From Parabacteroides faecis (GTDB lineage: Bacteria > Bacteroidota > Bacteroidia > Bacteroidales > Tannerellaceae): a DNA stretch of 64,000 nucleotides. The notes below the pieces were generated by a model. The model was not told the origin of the DNA. It searched no databases and saw only the letters and a program-made list of their open reading frames with translations. Shown here in pieces: positions 50,194-59,747 of the stretch. The DNA lies in assembly GCF_014647375.1 (NCBI RefSeq), contig NZ_BMPB01000012.1:1-64000 (forward strand), given 5' to 3'. The position numbers and the translations under genes are program-made. Each line of letters begins with the position of its first letter. Position 1 is the stretch's first letter.

Positions 50194-53136
50194 ATGAAGA
50201 GTGCGAAAAAGTATATAAATAAGTTTTTAAGTGGGATCATCTTCTTTTGTATGTTTTTTGCGGAAACGTATGCAGGAGATGTTTCACGGATAAACCTTTC
50301 AATGAATACTGACTGGGCTTTTTTTCGGGGTGATATTGAAAACGGTGAATCTATTACGGCTGATGACTCCTCTTGGATGCCGGTTTCAATTCCTCATATT
50401 ATGCAACTGGAAAGGAAACATTGTGGTGGAGATGTGATTTATGATGGGATAGGTTGGTATCGTCGTTATTTTACTCTCGCTCCTGAATATAAAGATAAAA
50501 ATATTCGTATAGCATTTGAAGGTGTTATGACTTCATGTAAAGTCTATCTGAACGGGCATGAAATAACTGAAAATCATGGTGGGTATATTGGCTTTATTGC
50601 AGATATCACGGGTATGGTCAACTTTGACGGAAATAATGTCTTGGCAGTACGTGTATCCGCGGAATATGATCCGTTGACTCCGCCTGGAAAACCACAGAGC
50701 GATCTGGACTTTTATTATTATAGCGGCATATACCGGGATGTGGGAATGATAATTTCAGATAAGCTTTATGTTACGGATCCTCTGGAAGAGAATGAAATTG
50801 CCGGAGGAGGAGTTTTTGTCACTTATCCCGAGGTGAGTAGAGAAAAGGCAAAGATACATATAAAGACTCATGTCAGGAATCGGAACAATATTTCCAGAAA
50901 AGGATATCTTCTCACCTGTTTGATTGATTCGGATAACAAGGAAATTGTTTGTCAACGGCGTCCCTTTTCATTAAAAGCTGGTACAAGTATTCATTTGGAG
51001 CAAGAATTGTCGGTTGATAATCCTTCTCTTTGGTATCCTTATCGTCCTTGCTTGTATGAATTGAGAACAGAAGTGGTAGTTGACGATAAAACGGTAGATA
51101 AGGTTACCCGCCAAATAGGAATACGCTCTATACAATATACGACAGAAGATGGCTTTCTTATAAATGGAGAAAAATTGTATATGCGTGGTGCAAACCGGCA
51201 TCAGGCTTATCCCTATGTAGGGGATGCCGCTTCGAATTCGATGCAGGAAAGAGAAGTGATCAATATGAAACAGGGTGGTTATAATGCGGTACGTGCAGCT
51301 CACTATCCACAAGATCCAGCTTTCCTTGACGCTTGTGATAAATATGGACTGTTGGTTGTAGAATGTATACCGGGGTGGCAGTATTTTAATAATGATACTA
51401 CTTTTATAAACCGAGTTTATGAGGTTTGCCGTAGAATGATCAGGCGTGACAGGAATCACACCTCGGTTGTTTTATGGGAGACAGCGTTAAACGAGACGCG
51501 TTATCCGAAGGAAATTGCTAAGATGCTTTACAGGATAGCTCATGAAGAATATCCCGGTGATCAAATGTATACGGCTGGAGATTATTTTGGTCATACGGAT
51601 CTGGTGGATTGTTATGATGTGTTCTATAAACAAGTAGCCCGTTTCCCGAAAGACGGTAATGTAATGAGTAATTATACGGAGGATCAAGTTGTAATTAAGC
51701 CGTTACTAACCAGGGAATGGGGAGATGGAGCCGGAGAGAGACCTCGTGTGAGTATAGCTGGGGATGAGAGAGAATTGCTTGAACAATGTAATACCCGCTA
51801 TGAACAGCTGGAAGGAAGAGGTTATTTTGATTGGTGTATGTTGGATGCCAATGAACGTTTAGGAGGACATTTCTTATGGAGTTATAATGATTATAATCGG
51901 GGAAGTCAGGAAACGACAATGTATTGCGGCGTTGTGGATGTAAACCGTGCCCCAAAGTTTAGTTATTATATGATGCAGAGTATGCGTGATAAAAATATAA
52001 GCCAGGCTGGTTTATATGAAGGGCCGATGGTGTTTATCGCTTCCTATAATATGCCTTCGGAGACCGGGGGGGCTTTATCCCCAATCACTGTGTTTTCTAA
52101 CTGTGATGAAGTAAAACTCTATCAGAATAAACGGCTTATAGGAACACAAACTCGGTTGGAGCGAACTTCATTCCGCCCTAATATAGTAAAAAAAGGAGGG
52201 AGTCCGGATTTCGTTTTTTATCTAGATAGATATGAGCAAGGAGAATTAATGGCTGAAGGTTTATCAGATGGCAAAATTGTAGCTACACATGTGGTACGTA
52301 CCCCTGGGAAGCCACATCATCTGGAAGTCTTTTTTAGTCATAAAAATGTGATGCCGGTGGCGGACGGAAGTGATATGATACCAGTTTATATAAAGGTTTG
52401 TGATGAAAACGGGACATTAGTGAATAATGCTACAGATTTGATTACTTTGTCAATACGTGGAGAGGGAGAGATCATAGGTGATGGTATTGAACGGATAGGT
52501 GTTAGTCGTCAAAAGGTAGAAGGTGGTATTGGTTTTGTTTTTGTCCGGACCGGCAAATATCCCGGGGAGATAATAGTTAAGGCTGAAGCGAAAGATCTGC
52601 AGGAAGGAATAGCTGGTATAAAAAGTATCCCTTATGACGGTTTGTTCGTGCCGGACGGTATTCACGCACCTTTTAAAGGGAAAGAAGAAGATGGCGTAGT
52701 AGAAAAGATGAATGTAAAAGAAAGGATGTTGCTAAATCTTCCTGTGTTAATTCCCCGGAAGGTTACGGCAACCAGTTCTCATGTTTCTTATCCTGTAGTA
52801 AATCTCGTAGATGGGGATGATCGGAGTTGGTGGATTGCGGATACGGATAGTCTGCCTCAGGTTGTGACTTTTTCGTTTGATGAACCTGTCGATATAAAGG
52901 CAAGTCGTATTCTTTTTCAAAAGGATAGCTCTTTGTACGGACATACTGTTGAAGTGTCGTCTGATGGAAATAATTGGAGTTTGCTCTATGAGCGGGAGTG
53001 TACCGGTTGGGAGTTTAAACCGATAGAATTGAATTGTAGAAATGTGAAGTATTTTCGGGTTACAATTCATAGTGTATCGGAAGGACGTGCTGGTATGGGA
53101 GAAGTTACTTTGTTTGGGAAACGTAATACAGATTGA
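50194..53136 (+). CDS. Secreted GH2 beta-galactosidase-like enzyme with C-terminal F5/8C domain
   Basis: 980 residues with a signal peptide (ending YAG-D). The GH2 jelly roll holds SWMPVSIPHIMQL and WYRRYFTL; the TIM barrel starts near FLINGEKLYMRGANRHQ. The acid/base is E434 in WETALNETRYP and the nucleophile E508 in LLTREWGDGAG. A DUF4982-like beta domain follows, and residues 845-977 (VTATSSHVSYPVVNLVDGDD, ending GMGEVTLFGK) form an F5/8 type C (discoidin/CBM32-like) sugar-binding domain. It lies 6 bp after the first glycosidase. The substrate likely ends in a beta-linked galactose-like sugar; this is inferred from the family. Confidence 0.85.
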   Translation: MKSAKKYINKFLSGIIFFCMFFAETYAGDVSRINLSMNTDWAFFRGDIENGESITADDSSWMPVSIPHIMQLERKHCGGDVIYDGIGWYRRYFTLAPEYKDKNIRIAFEGVMTSCKVYLNGHEITENHGGYIGFIADITGMVNFDGNNVLAVRVSAEYDPLTPPGKPQSDLDFYYYSGIYRDVGMIISDKLYVTDPLEENEIAGGGVFVTYPEVSREKAKIHIKTHVRNRNNISRKGYLLTCLIDSDNKEIVCQRRPFSLKAGTSIHLEQELSVDNPSLWYPYRPCLYELRTEVVVDDKTVDKVTRQIGIRSIQYTTEDGFLINGEKLYMRGANRHQAYPYVGDAASNSMQEREVINMKQGGYNAVRAAHYPQDPAFLDACDKYGLLVVECIPGWQYFNNDTTFINRVYEVCRRMIRRDRNHTSVVLWETALNETRYPKEIAKMLYRIAHEEYPGDQMYTAGDYFGHTDLVDCYDVFYKQVARFPKDGNVMSNYTEDQVVIKPLLTREWGDGAGERPRVSIAGDERELLEQCNTRYEQLEGRGYFDWCMLDANERLGGHFLWSYNDYNRGSQETTMYCGVVDVNRAPKFSYYMMQSMRDKNISQAGLYEGPMVFIASYNMPSETGGALSPITVFSNCDEVKLYQNKRLIGTQTRLERTSFRPNIVKKGGSPDFVFYLDRYEQGELMAEGLSDGKIVATHVVRTPGKPHHLEVFFSHKNVMPVADGSDMIPVYIKVCDENGTLVNNATDLITLSIRGEGEIIGDGIERIGVSRQKVEGGIGFVFVRTGKYPGEIIVKAEAKDLQEGIAGIKSIPYDGLFVPDGIHAPFKGKEEDGVVEKMNVKERMLLNLPVLIPRKVTATSSHVSYPVVNLVDGDDRSWWIADTDSLPQVVTFSFDEPVDIKASRILFQKDSSLYGHTVEVSSDGNNWSLLYERECTGWEFKPIELNCRNVKYFRVTIHSVSEGRAGMGEVTLFGKRNTD

Positions 53137-53399
53137 TTTCAAATATTCAATTCTCAAGGACGAATGAGTGACTTTTTAGACAACCCCCTTTTGTTTTTTA
53201 TTATTAATGTTTAACATCGTGGTTTGCTTAGTTTACCAATCCCTCTGACGGACTGAACATATAAATTGCAGAAACTGGCAAAAGGGACTGATAGGGAATA
53301 ATAGAATTTTTGCGTGGCGATTTGGAGATAATCATGTATATTTGCAAGTTATAAAAGATACCTGGACTGTTTTTCAGATATCATTGAACGAGGATTTAT
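53137..53399. other. Intergenic region between the polysaccharide locus and ftsK
   Basis: The 263 bases contain no gene. The end nearer ftsK holds its probable -7 box (53337-53344). No clear terminator for the upstream operon is visible; only a short T-rich run near 53188-53200. Confidence 0.5.
53337..53344 (+). promoter_or_regulatory. Probable -7 promoter box of ftsK
   Basis: TATATTTG fits TAnnTTTG and lies 55 bases before the ftsK start. TTTG occurs at 53321-53324, but the 12-base gap is too short for the standard -33 element. Confidence 0.4.
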
Positions 53400-55925
53400 A
53401 TGGCAAAGAAAGCAACTACAACAAAACAAAATAGTAATAACGAGCCGGGCAAATTAGCGTTGATGAAAATGTTTTTCACCAATGAGCGTACCCGTTTCAT
53501 TACAGGATTGGTAATAGCAATTATCACTATTTATATAGGATTGGCACTTATATCCTTCTTCTTTACAGGAGGTGCCGATCAGAGCAAGATTGAAAACGTT
53601 CCGTTGGCAGACCTGCTGACGAACAGAGGGTCGGTTGAGAACTGGACGGGAGTGCGGGGGGCTGTTTTGGCTGACCTGCTGATGAACCGCTGGTTCGGGA
53701 TATCTTCTTTTATGATCTTGTTTTTCCTCGGATCGGTAGGAGCCAAACTGATGAACCTTCGGCGGGTATCGCTATTGAAGCGGTTTCTGTTTTGTGCCGC
53801 TATGCTGGTTTGGGGATCTATGTTTTTTGCCTTTGTGTTTATCAGCGGATATGAAGATACATTTATTTATCTGGGAGGACAACATGGATATTACCTGTCG
53901 GAAATGATGATTACCAATGTCGGTATTCCCGGAACTATCTTGCTGTTGGCCGGAGTTTTTCTGATCATTGCTATATTTTCAAGCAAGAGAACGATCCCGT
54001 TCCTGCAAAGTGTGCTTTCTTTCGGATGGCTGAAAAATCGTCTGAAGAGAGAAAAGGCAGAAGGTATGGATGATGCAGAAGAAGTAGTTGAAAATAAAGA
54101 GGATGAAGAGAAGGCGTCAGGCAGAACTGTCGTAGAACAGCCGGATGAGAAACCCGAAACGGTTGATTTCGTATTCGATACGGAAAGAGAAATGGAGACT
54201 GCCCGCCATGAGGAGAAGAAGCAGAAAACAGAAACCTATTCGAATATCTCCAATGATGATACGTTTGAAGTGACAGTACCTCAGGAAGAAGATGTTTATG
54301 ATGCTCCGAATGCGGAAAATCAGCCGGATGAACCGGAAGATCTTCCCGGCGATCCGCGTTTTACCGTTGAAGTTCCTACCGGTGATGACGAAGTGTATGA
54401 TGCTTCCGCTTTGGGTGATTACGACCCGAAACTGGATCTGTCCAGCTTCCGCAATCCGCCGATAGAACTGCTGAAGAAATATGATGTCAGCGATCATCAG
54501 GTAGACATGGAAGAGCAGATGGCTAACCAGAAACGAATCAAACAGACACTGGAAAGTTTCGGTATCAGCATCGCATCAATTAAGGCGACGGTCGGTCCGA
54601 CCATTACATTATATGAAGTAATTCCGGATACGGGTGTCCGTATTTCGAAGATCAAGAATCTGGAAGACGATATTGCCCTGAACCTGTCGGCTTTGGGTAT
54701 TCGTATCATTGCTCCGATGCCGGGTAAGGGTACGATCGGTATCGAGGTGCCGAACAAAGACCCGCAGATCGTATCTATGCAGTCGGTTGTTGCTTCACGC
54801 AAATTCCAGGAGTCGAAATATGACCTGCCGGTCGTTTTGGGTAAGACCATTACCAACGAGATCTTTATGTTCGACCTGTGTAAGATGCCCCACTTGCTGG
54901 TGGCCGGTGCTACCGGACAAGGTAAATCTGTCGGGCTGAACGCCGTAATAACATCTTTGTTATATAGAAAACATCCGTCTGAACTGAAGTTTGTACTCGT
55001 CGATCCGAAGATGGTGGAATTCGGTATCTATTCTGATCTCGAACGCCATTATCTGGCGAAACTGCCGGATGCGGACAAAGCCGTTATTACCGACTGTACC
55101 AAAGTGATCATGACGCTGAATTCCGTATGTAAGGAGATGGACGACCGTTATGAATTGCTGATGAAAGCGCATGTGCGTAATATCAAGGAATATAATACCA
55201 AATTCGTATCCCGTCATCTGAATCCGGAAAAAGGACATAAATTCATGCCGTTCATCGTGGTGATCATCGATGAGTTTGGTGATCTGATCATGCAGGCAGG
55301 TAAAGAAATTGAAACGCCGATCGCCCGTATCGCACAGAAAGCGCGTGCCGTCGGTATCCATATGATCATTGCGACACAACGTCCGTCTACCAATATCATT
55401 ACCGGTATTATCAAGGCGAACTTCCCGGCACGTATGGCATTCCGTGTAATGCAGATGGTCGACTCGCGTACTATTCTGGATGCTCCGGGAGCGAACCAGT
55501 TGATCGGTCGTGGTGACTTGCTGTTTTCGCAGGGAGGTGATACGAACCGTGTACAGTGTGCCTTTGTGGATACTCCGGAAGTGGAACAGATCGTCAATTA
55601 TATCTCCGGCCAGGTCGGATATGCTACAGCTTTCCTGTTGCCTGAATATGTGGGCGAAGGTGGTGACGACAAAGCACCGGGTTCGGTCGACCTGTCCGAT
55701 CGTGACCCCTTGTTCGATGAAGCAGCCCGCCTGATCGTAATCCAGCAACAGGGATCGACTTCGCTGATCCAGCGTAAGTTTGCTATCGGGTATAACCGTG
55801 CCGGTCGTTTGATGGACCAGTTGGAGGCTGCCGGTATCGTCGGACCGTTTGAAGGAAGTAAAGCCCGTCAGGTATTGATTCAGGATGAATATAATCTGGA
55901 GCAATTACTTAATTCGCTGAAATAA
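53400..55925 (+). CDS. ftsK: DNA translocase FtsK/SpoIIIE
   Basis: 841 residues. The N-terminus has four transmembrane helices (the first about 34-56), followed by an acidic linker (about 210-345) typical of Bacteroidetes. The motor has a Walker A GATGQGKS (503-510), a Walker B VVIIDEFGDLI and the IIATQRPSTNIITGIIKANF segment. The C-terminal winged-helix gamma domain is present (STSLIQRKFAIGYNRAGRLM, DQLEAAGIVGPFEGSKARQV). It pumps chromosomal DNA through the division septum and promotes dimer resolution. It is followed 32 bp later by lolA, a common order in this phylum. Confidence 0.95.
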   Translation: MAKKATTTKQNSNNEPGKLALMKMFFTNERTRFITGLVIAIITIYIGLALISFFFTGGADQSKIENVPLADLLTNRGSVENWTGVRGAVLADLLMNRWFGISSFMILFFLGSVGAKLMNLRRVSLLKRFLFCAAMLVWGSMFFAFVFISGYEDTFIYLGGQHGYYLSEMMITNVGIPGTILLLAGVFLIIAIFSSKRTIPFLQSVLSFGWLKNRLKREKAEGMDDAEEVVENKEDEEKASGRTVVEQPDEKPETVDFVFDTEREMETARHEEKKQKTETYSNISNDDTFEVTVPQEEDVYDAPNAENQPDEPEDLPGDPRFTVEVPTGDDEVYDASALGDYDPKLDLSSFRNPPIELLKKYDVSDHQVDMEEQMANQKRIKQTLESFGISIASIKATVGPTITLYEVIPDTGVRISKIKNLEDDIALNLSALGIRIIAPMPGKGTIGIEVPNKDPQIVSMQSVVASRKFQESKYDLPVVLGKTITNEIFMFDLCKMPHLLVAGATGQGKSVGLNAVITSLLYRKHPSELKFVLVDPKMVEFGIYSDLERHYLAKLPDADKAVITDCTKVIMTLNSVCKEMDDRYELLMKAHVRNIKEYNTKFVSRHLNPEKGHKFMPFIVVIIDEFGDLIMQAGKEIETPIARIAQKARAVGIHMIIATQRPSTNIITGIIKANFPARMAFRVMQMVDSRTILDAPGANQLIGRGDLLFSQGGDTNRVQCAFVDTPEVEQIVNYISGQVGYATAFLLPEYVGEGGDDKAPGSVDLSDRDPLFDEAARLIVIQQQGSTSLIQRKFAIGYNRAGRLMDQLEAAGIVGPFEGSKARQVLIQDEYNLEQLLNSLK

Positions 55926-55957
55926 GGTTTCCTTTTTTCCTAAATAATTAATTACCT

Positions 55958-56632
55958 ATGAAAAGAGAACAGAAAATAAAAATATGGAGAGCGATCGCTA
56001 TTTTCGGACTGTTGGCATGCCTGCTCTTTGGGATCAGAGTAACAAGCCGGGCACAGAATGCTGCTTCCATCCTGGATAAGGCGGCCGATGCTTATGAAAA
56101 GTCAAATGGTATTTCAGCCTCCTTTGCTCTGAACACCCGTTCGGATGTGCAGAAAGTATCTGAGAGTTTTGAAGGCACGATCAATATGAAGGGGGATAAG
56201 TTTACATTAGTTACCCCCGATATGGTTACTTGGTTTGACGGAACGACCCAATGGTCTTATGTGGAGCGCAATGACGAAGTCAATGTAAGTACCCCGAGCG
56301 GTGAAGAACTACAATTTACCAATCCGGCTTTATTGTTACGGGCGTATAAGAAAGGGTTTACCCCTAAATATATTGGTGAAAGTACAGCTTCGAACGGAAA
56401 GTCTGCCTATGATATCGAATTGACGCCTAAAAAGAAAGGGGATATCCTGAAAGTGGAATTACAGATCGAGAAATTCTCCAATTTCCCTGCTAAAATAAAG
56501 GTTGAAGCAAAGAATGGTATCAGTAATACGATTCATATCAGCAATTTGAAGACAGGCGTAAACCAACCGGACGATTTTTTTGTTTTTAAGGAAAGCGATT
56601 ATCCGGATGCCGAAGTGATCGACCTGCGTTAA
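55958..56632 (+). CDS. lolA: LolA-like outer-membrane lipoprotein carrier
   Basis: 224 residues with a signal segment (IFGLLACLLFGIRVTSRA). The mature part begins ILDKAADAYEKSNGISASFA and shows the LolA half-barrel pattern FEGTINMKGDKFTLVTPDMV, TWFDGTTQWSYV. In the periplasm it carries lipoproteins to the outer membrane. It lies between ftsK and trxB. LolA-like proteins of Bacteroidetes are diverged, so the precise partner set is unknown. Confidence 0.85.
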   Translation: MKREQKIKIWRAIAIFGLLACLLFGIRVTSRAQNAASILDKAADAYEKSNGISASFALNTRSDVQKVSESFEGTINMKGDKFTLVTPDMVTWFDGTTQWSYVERNDEVNVSTPSGEELQFTNPALLLRAYKKGFTPKYIGESTASNGKSAYDIELTPKKKGDILKVELQIEKFSNFPAKIKVEAKNGISNTIHISNLKTGVNQPDDFFVFKESDYPDAEVIDLR

Positions 56633-56684
56633 AATATAAGCGATAAAATAAGTTTCAAGTATCAATTTCAATTAACATAAAACT

Positions 56685-57638
56685 ATGAGTGATTCAATAA
56701 ATGAAAAGGTTCGTTGCCTGATTATAGGTTCCGGTCCTGCAGGATATACAGCAGCAATCTATGCTTCACGTGCTAATTTGTCTCCCGTATTGTACGAAGG
56801 AATTCAACCGGGCGGCCAGCTGACAACGACTACAGAAGTTGAAAACTTTCCGGGGTATCCTGAAGGTATCACCGGTCCGGAGTTAATGGAAGATTTGAAA
56901 CAGCAGGCTTTGCGTTTCGGAGCCGATATTCGTTTCGGTATCGCTACGGCGACAGACCTTTCCGCTGCTCCTTATAAAATAACGATCGACGGTGAGAAAG
57001 TGATTGAAACAGAAACATTGATCATTGCTACCGGTGCAACCGCTAAATATCTGGGAATCCCCGACGAACATAAATATGCCGGGATGGGTGTTTCTGCCTG
57101 TGCAACCTGCGACGGTTTCTTCTATCGTAAGAAAGTGGTAGCTGTAGTAGGTGGTGGCGATACGGCTTGCGAAGAAGCTATTTATCTGGCAGGTTTGGCT
57201 AAACAGGTGTATCTGATCGTACGTAAACCTTATCTGCGTGCTTCGAAAGTGATGCAGGACCGTGTGTTCAATACGCCGAATATCATGGTGTTGTTTGAAC
57301 ATAATACAATCGGTCTGTTCGGAGAAAATGGCGTGGAAGGTGCTCACCTGGTAAAACGTATGGGTGAGCCGGATGAAGAAAAGGTGGATATCGCTATCGA
57401 CGGTTTCTTCCTGGCTATCGGACACAAACCGAACTCTGATATTTTCAAACCGTGGCTTGAAACAGATGAGATCGGTTATATCAAAACAATACCTGATACG
57501 CCGCGTACAACTGTTCCCGGTGTTTTTGCGGCAGGTGATGTGGCAGATCCGCACTATCGCCAGGCAATTACTGCTGCCGGCAGTGGTTGTAAGGCAGCCA
57601 TTGAAGCTGAACGCTACCTGTCTGAAATGGGTAAATAA
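56685..57638 (+). CDS. trxB: Thioredoxin-disulfide reductase
   Basis: 317 residues. The FAD site is GSGPAG (15-20), the redox pair is C139-A-T-C142 in VSACATCDGFFYRK, and the NADPH site VVGGGDTACEEA follows; the C-terminus holds VFAAGDVADPHYRQAITAAG. It reduces thioredoxin with NADPH, part of the defence against oxidative stress in these anaerobes. A strong terminator follows. Confidence 0.94.
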   Translation: MSDSINEKVRCLIIGSGPAGYTAAIYASRANLSPVLYEGIQPGGQLTTTTEVENFPGYPEGITGPELMEDLKQQALRFGADIRFGIATATDLSAAPYKITIDGEKVIETETLIIATGATAKYLGIPDEHKYAGMGVSACATCDGFFYRKKVVAVVGGGDTACEEAIYLAGLAKQVYLIVRKPYLRASKVMQDRVFNTPNIMVLFEHNTIGLFGENGVEGAHLVKRMGEPDEEKVDIAIDGFFLAIGHKPNSDIFKPWLETDEIGYIKTIPDTPRTTVPGVFAAGDVADPHYRQAITAAGSGCKAAIEAERYLSEMGK

Positions 57639-57678
57639 GCTCTGATCTTTTAAACTAAATATCAGTAAAATAATAGGT

Positions 57679-57716
57679 AATACATCTATGTATCATGCAT
57701 AGATGTATTATTTTTG
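57679..57716 (+). terminator. Terminator after trxB, overlapping a -7 box
   Basis: aatacatctatg (57679-57690) pairs perfectly with catagatgtatt (57698-57709), followed by atttttg. The last bases form TATTTTTG (57709-57716), which fits the -7 consensus for the next gene, so the end of one unit and the start of another may coincide. Confidence 0.8.
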
Positions 57717-57746
57717 TCCACCAAATAATATCGTAGAGGGAGTGGT

Positions 57747-59228
57747 ATGAAGAAAATTTTATTGTTGTTGCCTGTATTTTTATTGATAATAGGATCTGTA
57801 CGTGCGGTGGAATCTCCGAAACGGGAGATACGTGCGGTTTGGCTGACTACTATATATGGTCTTGACTGGCCGAAGAAACCGGCGACAACAGAAGCCGGAC
57901 GAAAAGCCCAGCAGCAGGAGTTATGTACTATATTGGATCAGCTGGCCGATGCCAATTTTAATACCGTCTTTTTGCAGGTTCGCTTGAGGGGTGACGTGAT
58001 CTACCGTTCGGCAATTGAACCGGCATCGAAAACTTTCTCAGGTAAATACGGAACAATGCCCGGATATGATCCGTTGGCTTTTGCAATAGAAGAATGTCAT
58101 AAACGGGGAATGGAGTGCCATGCCTGGTTTGTCACATTTCCAGTCGGTACGGAAAAGGCCGTGAAGGAACAGGGCAAACTTTCTGTTGTGAAACGGAATC
58201 CGAAGTTGTGTAAACGGCATAATGGAGAGTGGTATCTCGATCCGGGAGTGCCGGAGACGGCCGATTATATTTTATCATTGGTGAAGGAATTGGTGAACGG
58301 ATATGATATCGATGGTATTCAGTTCGACTATATCCGTTATCCGGAGCAGGCAAAGACTTTTCCGGACAAGGCGGTCCATCAGAAATATGGAAAATCTACC
58401 CGTTTGCCCGATTGGCGCCGTGAGAATATCAATAAGATGGTATATCGTATTTATGACTGGGTCAAACAGGCAAAGCCCTGGGTTCAGGTCAGCAGTTCGC
58501 CGCTAGGTAAATACAACCGTATCGAACGGGTTCCCAATGCCGGATGGACGGCGTATGAAAGTGTTTTCCAGGATCCTAAAATGTGGATGCAAAAAGGGAA
58601 ACAGGATATGATCGTTCCGATGATGTACTACCTGCACGACAATTTTTTTCCGTTTGTGGACAACTGGGTGGAAAATTGTAACGGGCGTTTGGTTGTCCCG
58701 GGATTGGGGGCTTACCGGATGGATAAATCCGAAGCAGACTGGACGGTTAATGACATTACGGATCAGATAGATTACAGCCGTTATTATGGAGGTGCCGGTT
58801 GTACTTTTTTCCGCTGTGCAAATGTGTTGGATAATTCGAAAGGGTTATATAATGAACTGAAAGATAATTATTATAAATATCCCGCCCAGTTGTTACCGCT
58901 GACCTGGTTGAATGACCGCATCCCTGACTCGCCGGAGGGGATATGCGTGGAGCGGACAGGAGATGAGTTGAAATTATCCTGGCAGAAACCGGCAACGGAA
59001 AAAGAGGATCTTTCCTATACGGTATATTACTCGTTGACGGATTCGATCGATACGGCGTCGGCCAAATCCATGCTCGCAACAGGGATAAGGGATACAGTCT
59101 TGTATCTGCCGGTCGGACCGAATGAGGAGAGAGGTTACAGTTTCAGTGTTTCGGCTTCTACCCGCTATCATATAGAAGGGCAGCCGTCTCCTGAAACCTA
59201 TTATTACTTATCTAAGTTTCCTAAATAA
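57747..59228 (+). CDS. GHL10/DUF187-type secreted glycoside hydrolase-like protein
   Basis: 493 residues with a signal peptide (ending VRA-VE). The TIM barrel starts with KREIRAVWLTTIYGLDWP and has FNTVFLQVRLRGDVIYRSAI and the hallmark GYDIDGIQFDYIRYP, the DUF187 (GHL10) pattern. The C-terminal about 95 residues form a fibronectin type III-like domain. Relatives are thought to cleave cell-wall or exopolysaccharide glycans; the substrate is not established. It probably forms a single-gene unit. Confidence 0.85.
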   Translation: MKKILLLLPVFLLIIGSVRAVESPKREIRAVWLTTIYGLDWPKKPATTEAGRKAQQQELCTILDQLADANFNTVFLQVRLRGDVIYRSAIEPASKTFSGKYGTMPGYDPLAFAIEECHKRGMECHAWFVTFPVGTEKAVKEQGKLSVVKRNPKLCKRHNGEWYLDPGVPETADYILSLVKELVNGYDIDGIQFDYIRYPEQAKTFPDKAVHQKYGKSTRLPDWRRENINKMVYRIYDWVKQAKPWVQVSSSPLGKYNRIERVPNAGWTAYESVFQDPKMWMQKGKQDMIVPMMYYLHDNFFPFVDNWVENCNGRLVVPGLGAYRMDKSEADWTVNDITDQIDYSRYYGGAGCTFFRCANVLDNSKGLYNELKDNYYKYPAQLLPLTWLNDRIPDSPEGICVERTGDELKLSWQKPATEKEDLSYTVYYSLTDSIDTASAKSMLATGIRDTVLYLPVGPNEERGYSFSVSASTRYHIEGQPSPETYYYLSKFPK

Positions 59229-59261
59229 TATTAACGATTAGGAGTGAATATGTGAAAGCAC

Positions 59262-59269
59262 TATCTTTG
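59262..59269 (+). promoter_or_regulatory. -7 box abutting a start codon
   Basis: TATCTTTG matches TAnnTTTG exactly and ends only 6 bases before the ATG at 59276. Transcription from it would begin at or next to the start codon, giving a leaderless message. No TTTG is present at the usual -33 distance, so the call is tentative. Confidence 0.4.
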
Positions 59270-59275
59270 TGCTGA

Positions 59276-59713
59276 ATGAAAAAGACTGTTACATATCTGT
59301 TTATCGTTTTTCTGGCGTCTCTTATTTTCTATGGAGGTGCCGGAGTGAACTTTGTGACGTATTGTTGCAATGATTGCCGTACGGAAGGTGTAGCCGTTTT
59401 ATTAAATGATAATTGTTGTGAAGTGCACGGTCATGGTTGCTGTGACACAGCTACAGAAGAGACATCCTGCTCCTCCGGTTGTTGCGAAGACGACTGTTGT
59501 GATCTGGAACGGATCAGTTTTGATTGGAGCAATTTTAATAATCCCATAGTAGAACTACAACCGGTAATGATCGACTTACTGTCGTTCAGTTCATCTTTGA
59601 CCTCATTGGTACCGGTTCCTTCCATAAAAGAATCTATCTCGCTGGATCAGGACGGACCACCTATTGTCTGTCCCCGCATTTATTTGAATTTACTTACTTC
59701 TCTGTTGATTTAG
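59276..59713 (+). CDS. Cysteine-rich secreted protein, HYC_CC_PP-like
   Basis: 145 residues with a signal segment (LFIVFLASLIFYGGAG). The mature part holds a dense Cys/His cluster: YCCNDC, NCCEVHGHGCC, and SCSSGCCEDDCC. It ends with DGPPIVCPRIYLNLLTSLLI. CC pairs followed by a late PP and a hydrophobic end fit the Bacteroidetes HYC_CC_PP family, usually encoded beside a TonB receptor and an HMA protein, as here. Binding of a thiophilic metal such as copper is likely but inferred. Confidence 0.6.
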   Translation: MKKTVTYLFIVFLASLIFYGGAGVNFVTYCCNDCRTEGVAVLLNDNCCEVHGHGCCDTATEETSCSSGCCEDDCCDLERISFDWSNFNNPIVELQPVMIDLLSFSSSLTSLVPVPSIKESISLDQDGPPIVCPRIYLNLLTSLLI

Positions 59714-59747
59714 TAGCTCAATATTAGAAAAAGGTGAAACCTTTTTC

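Noticed and set aside
54960-55904. A 314-codon minus-strand frame inside ftsK
   Set aside because: It lies opposite the conserved FtsK motor and winged-helix domain, so it is a shadow frame.
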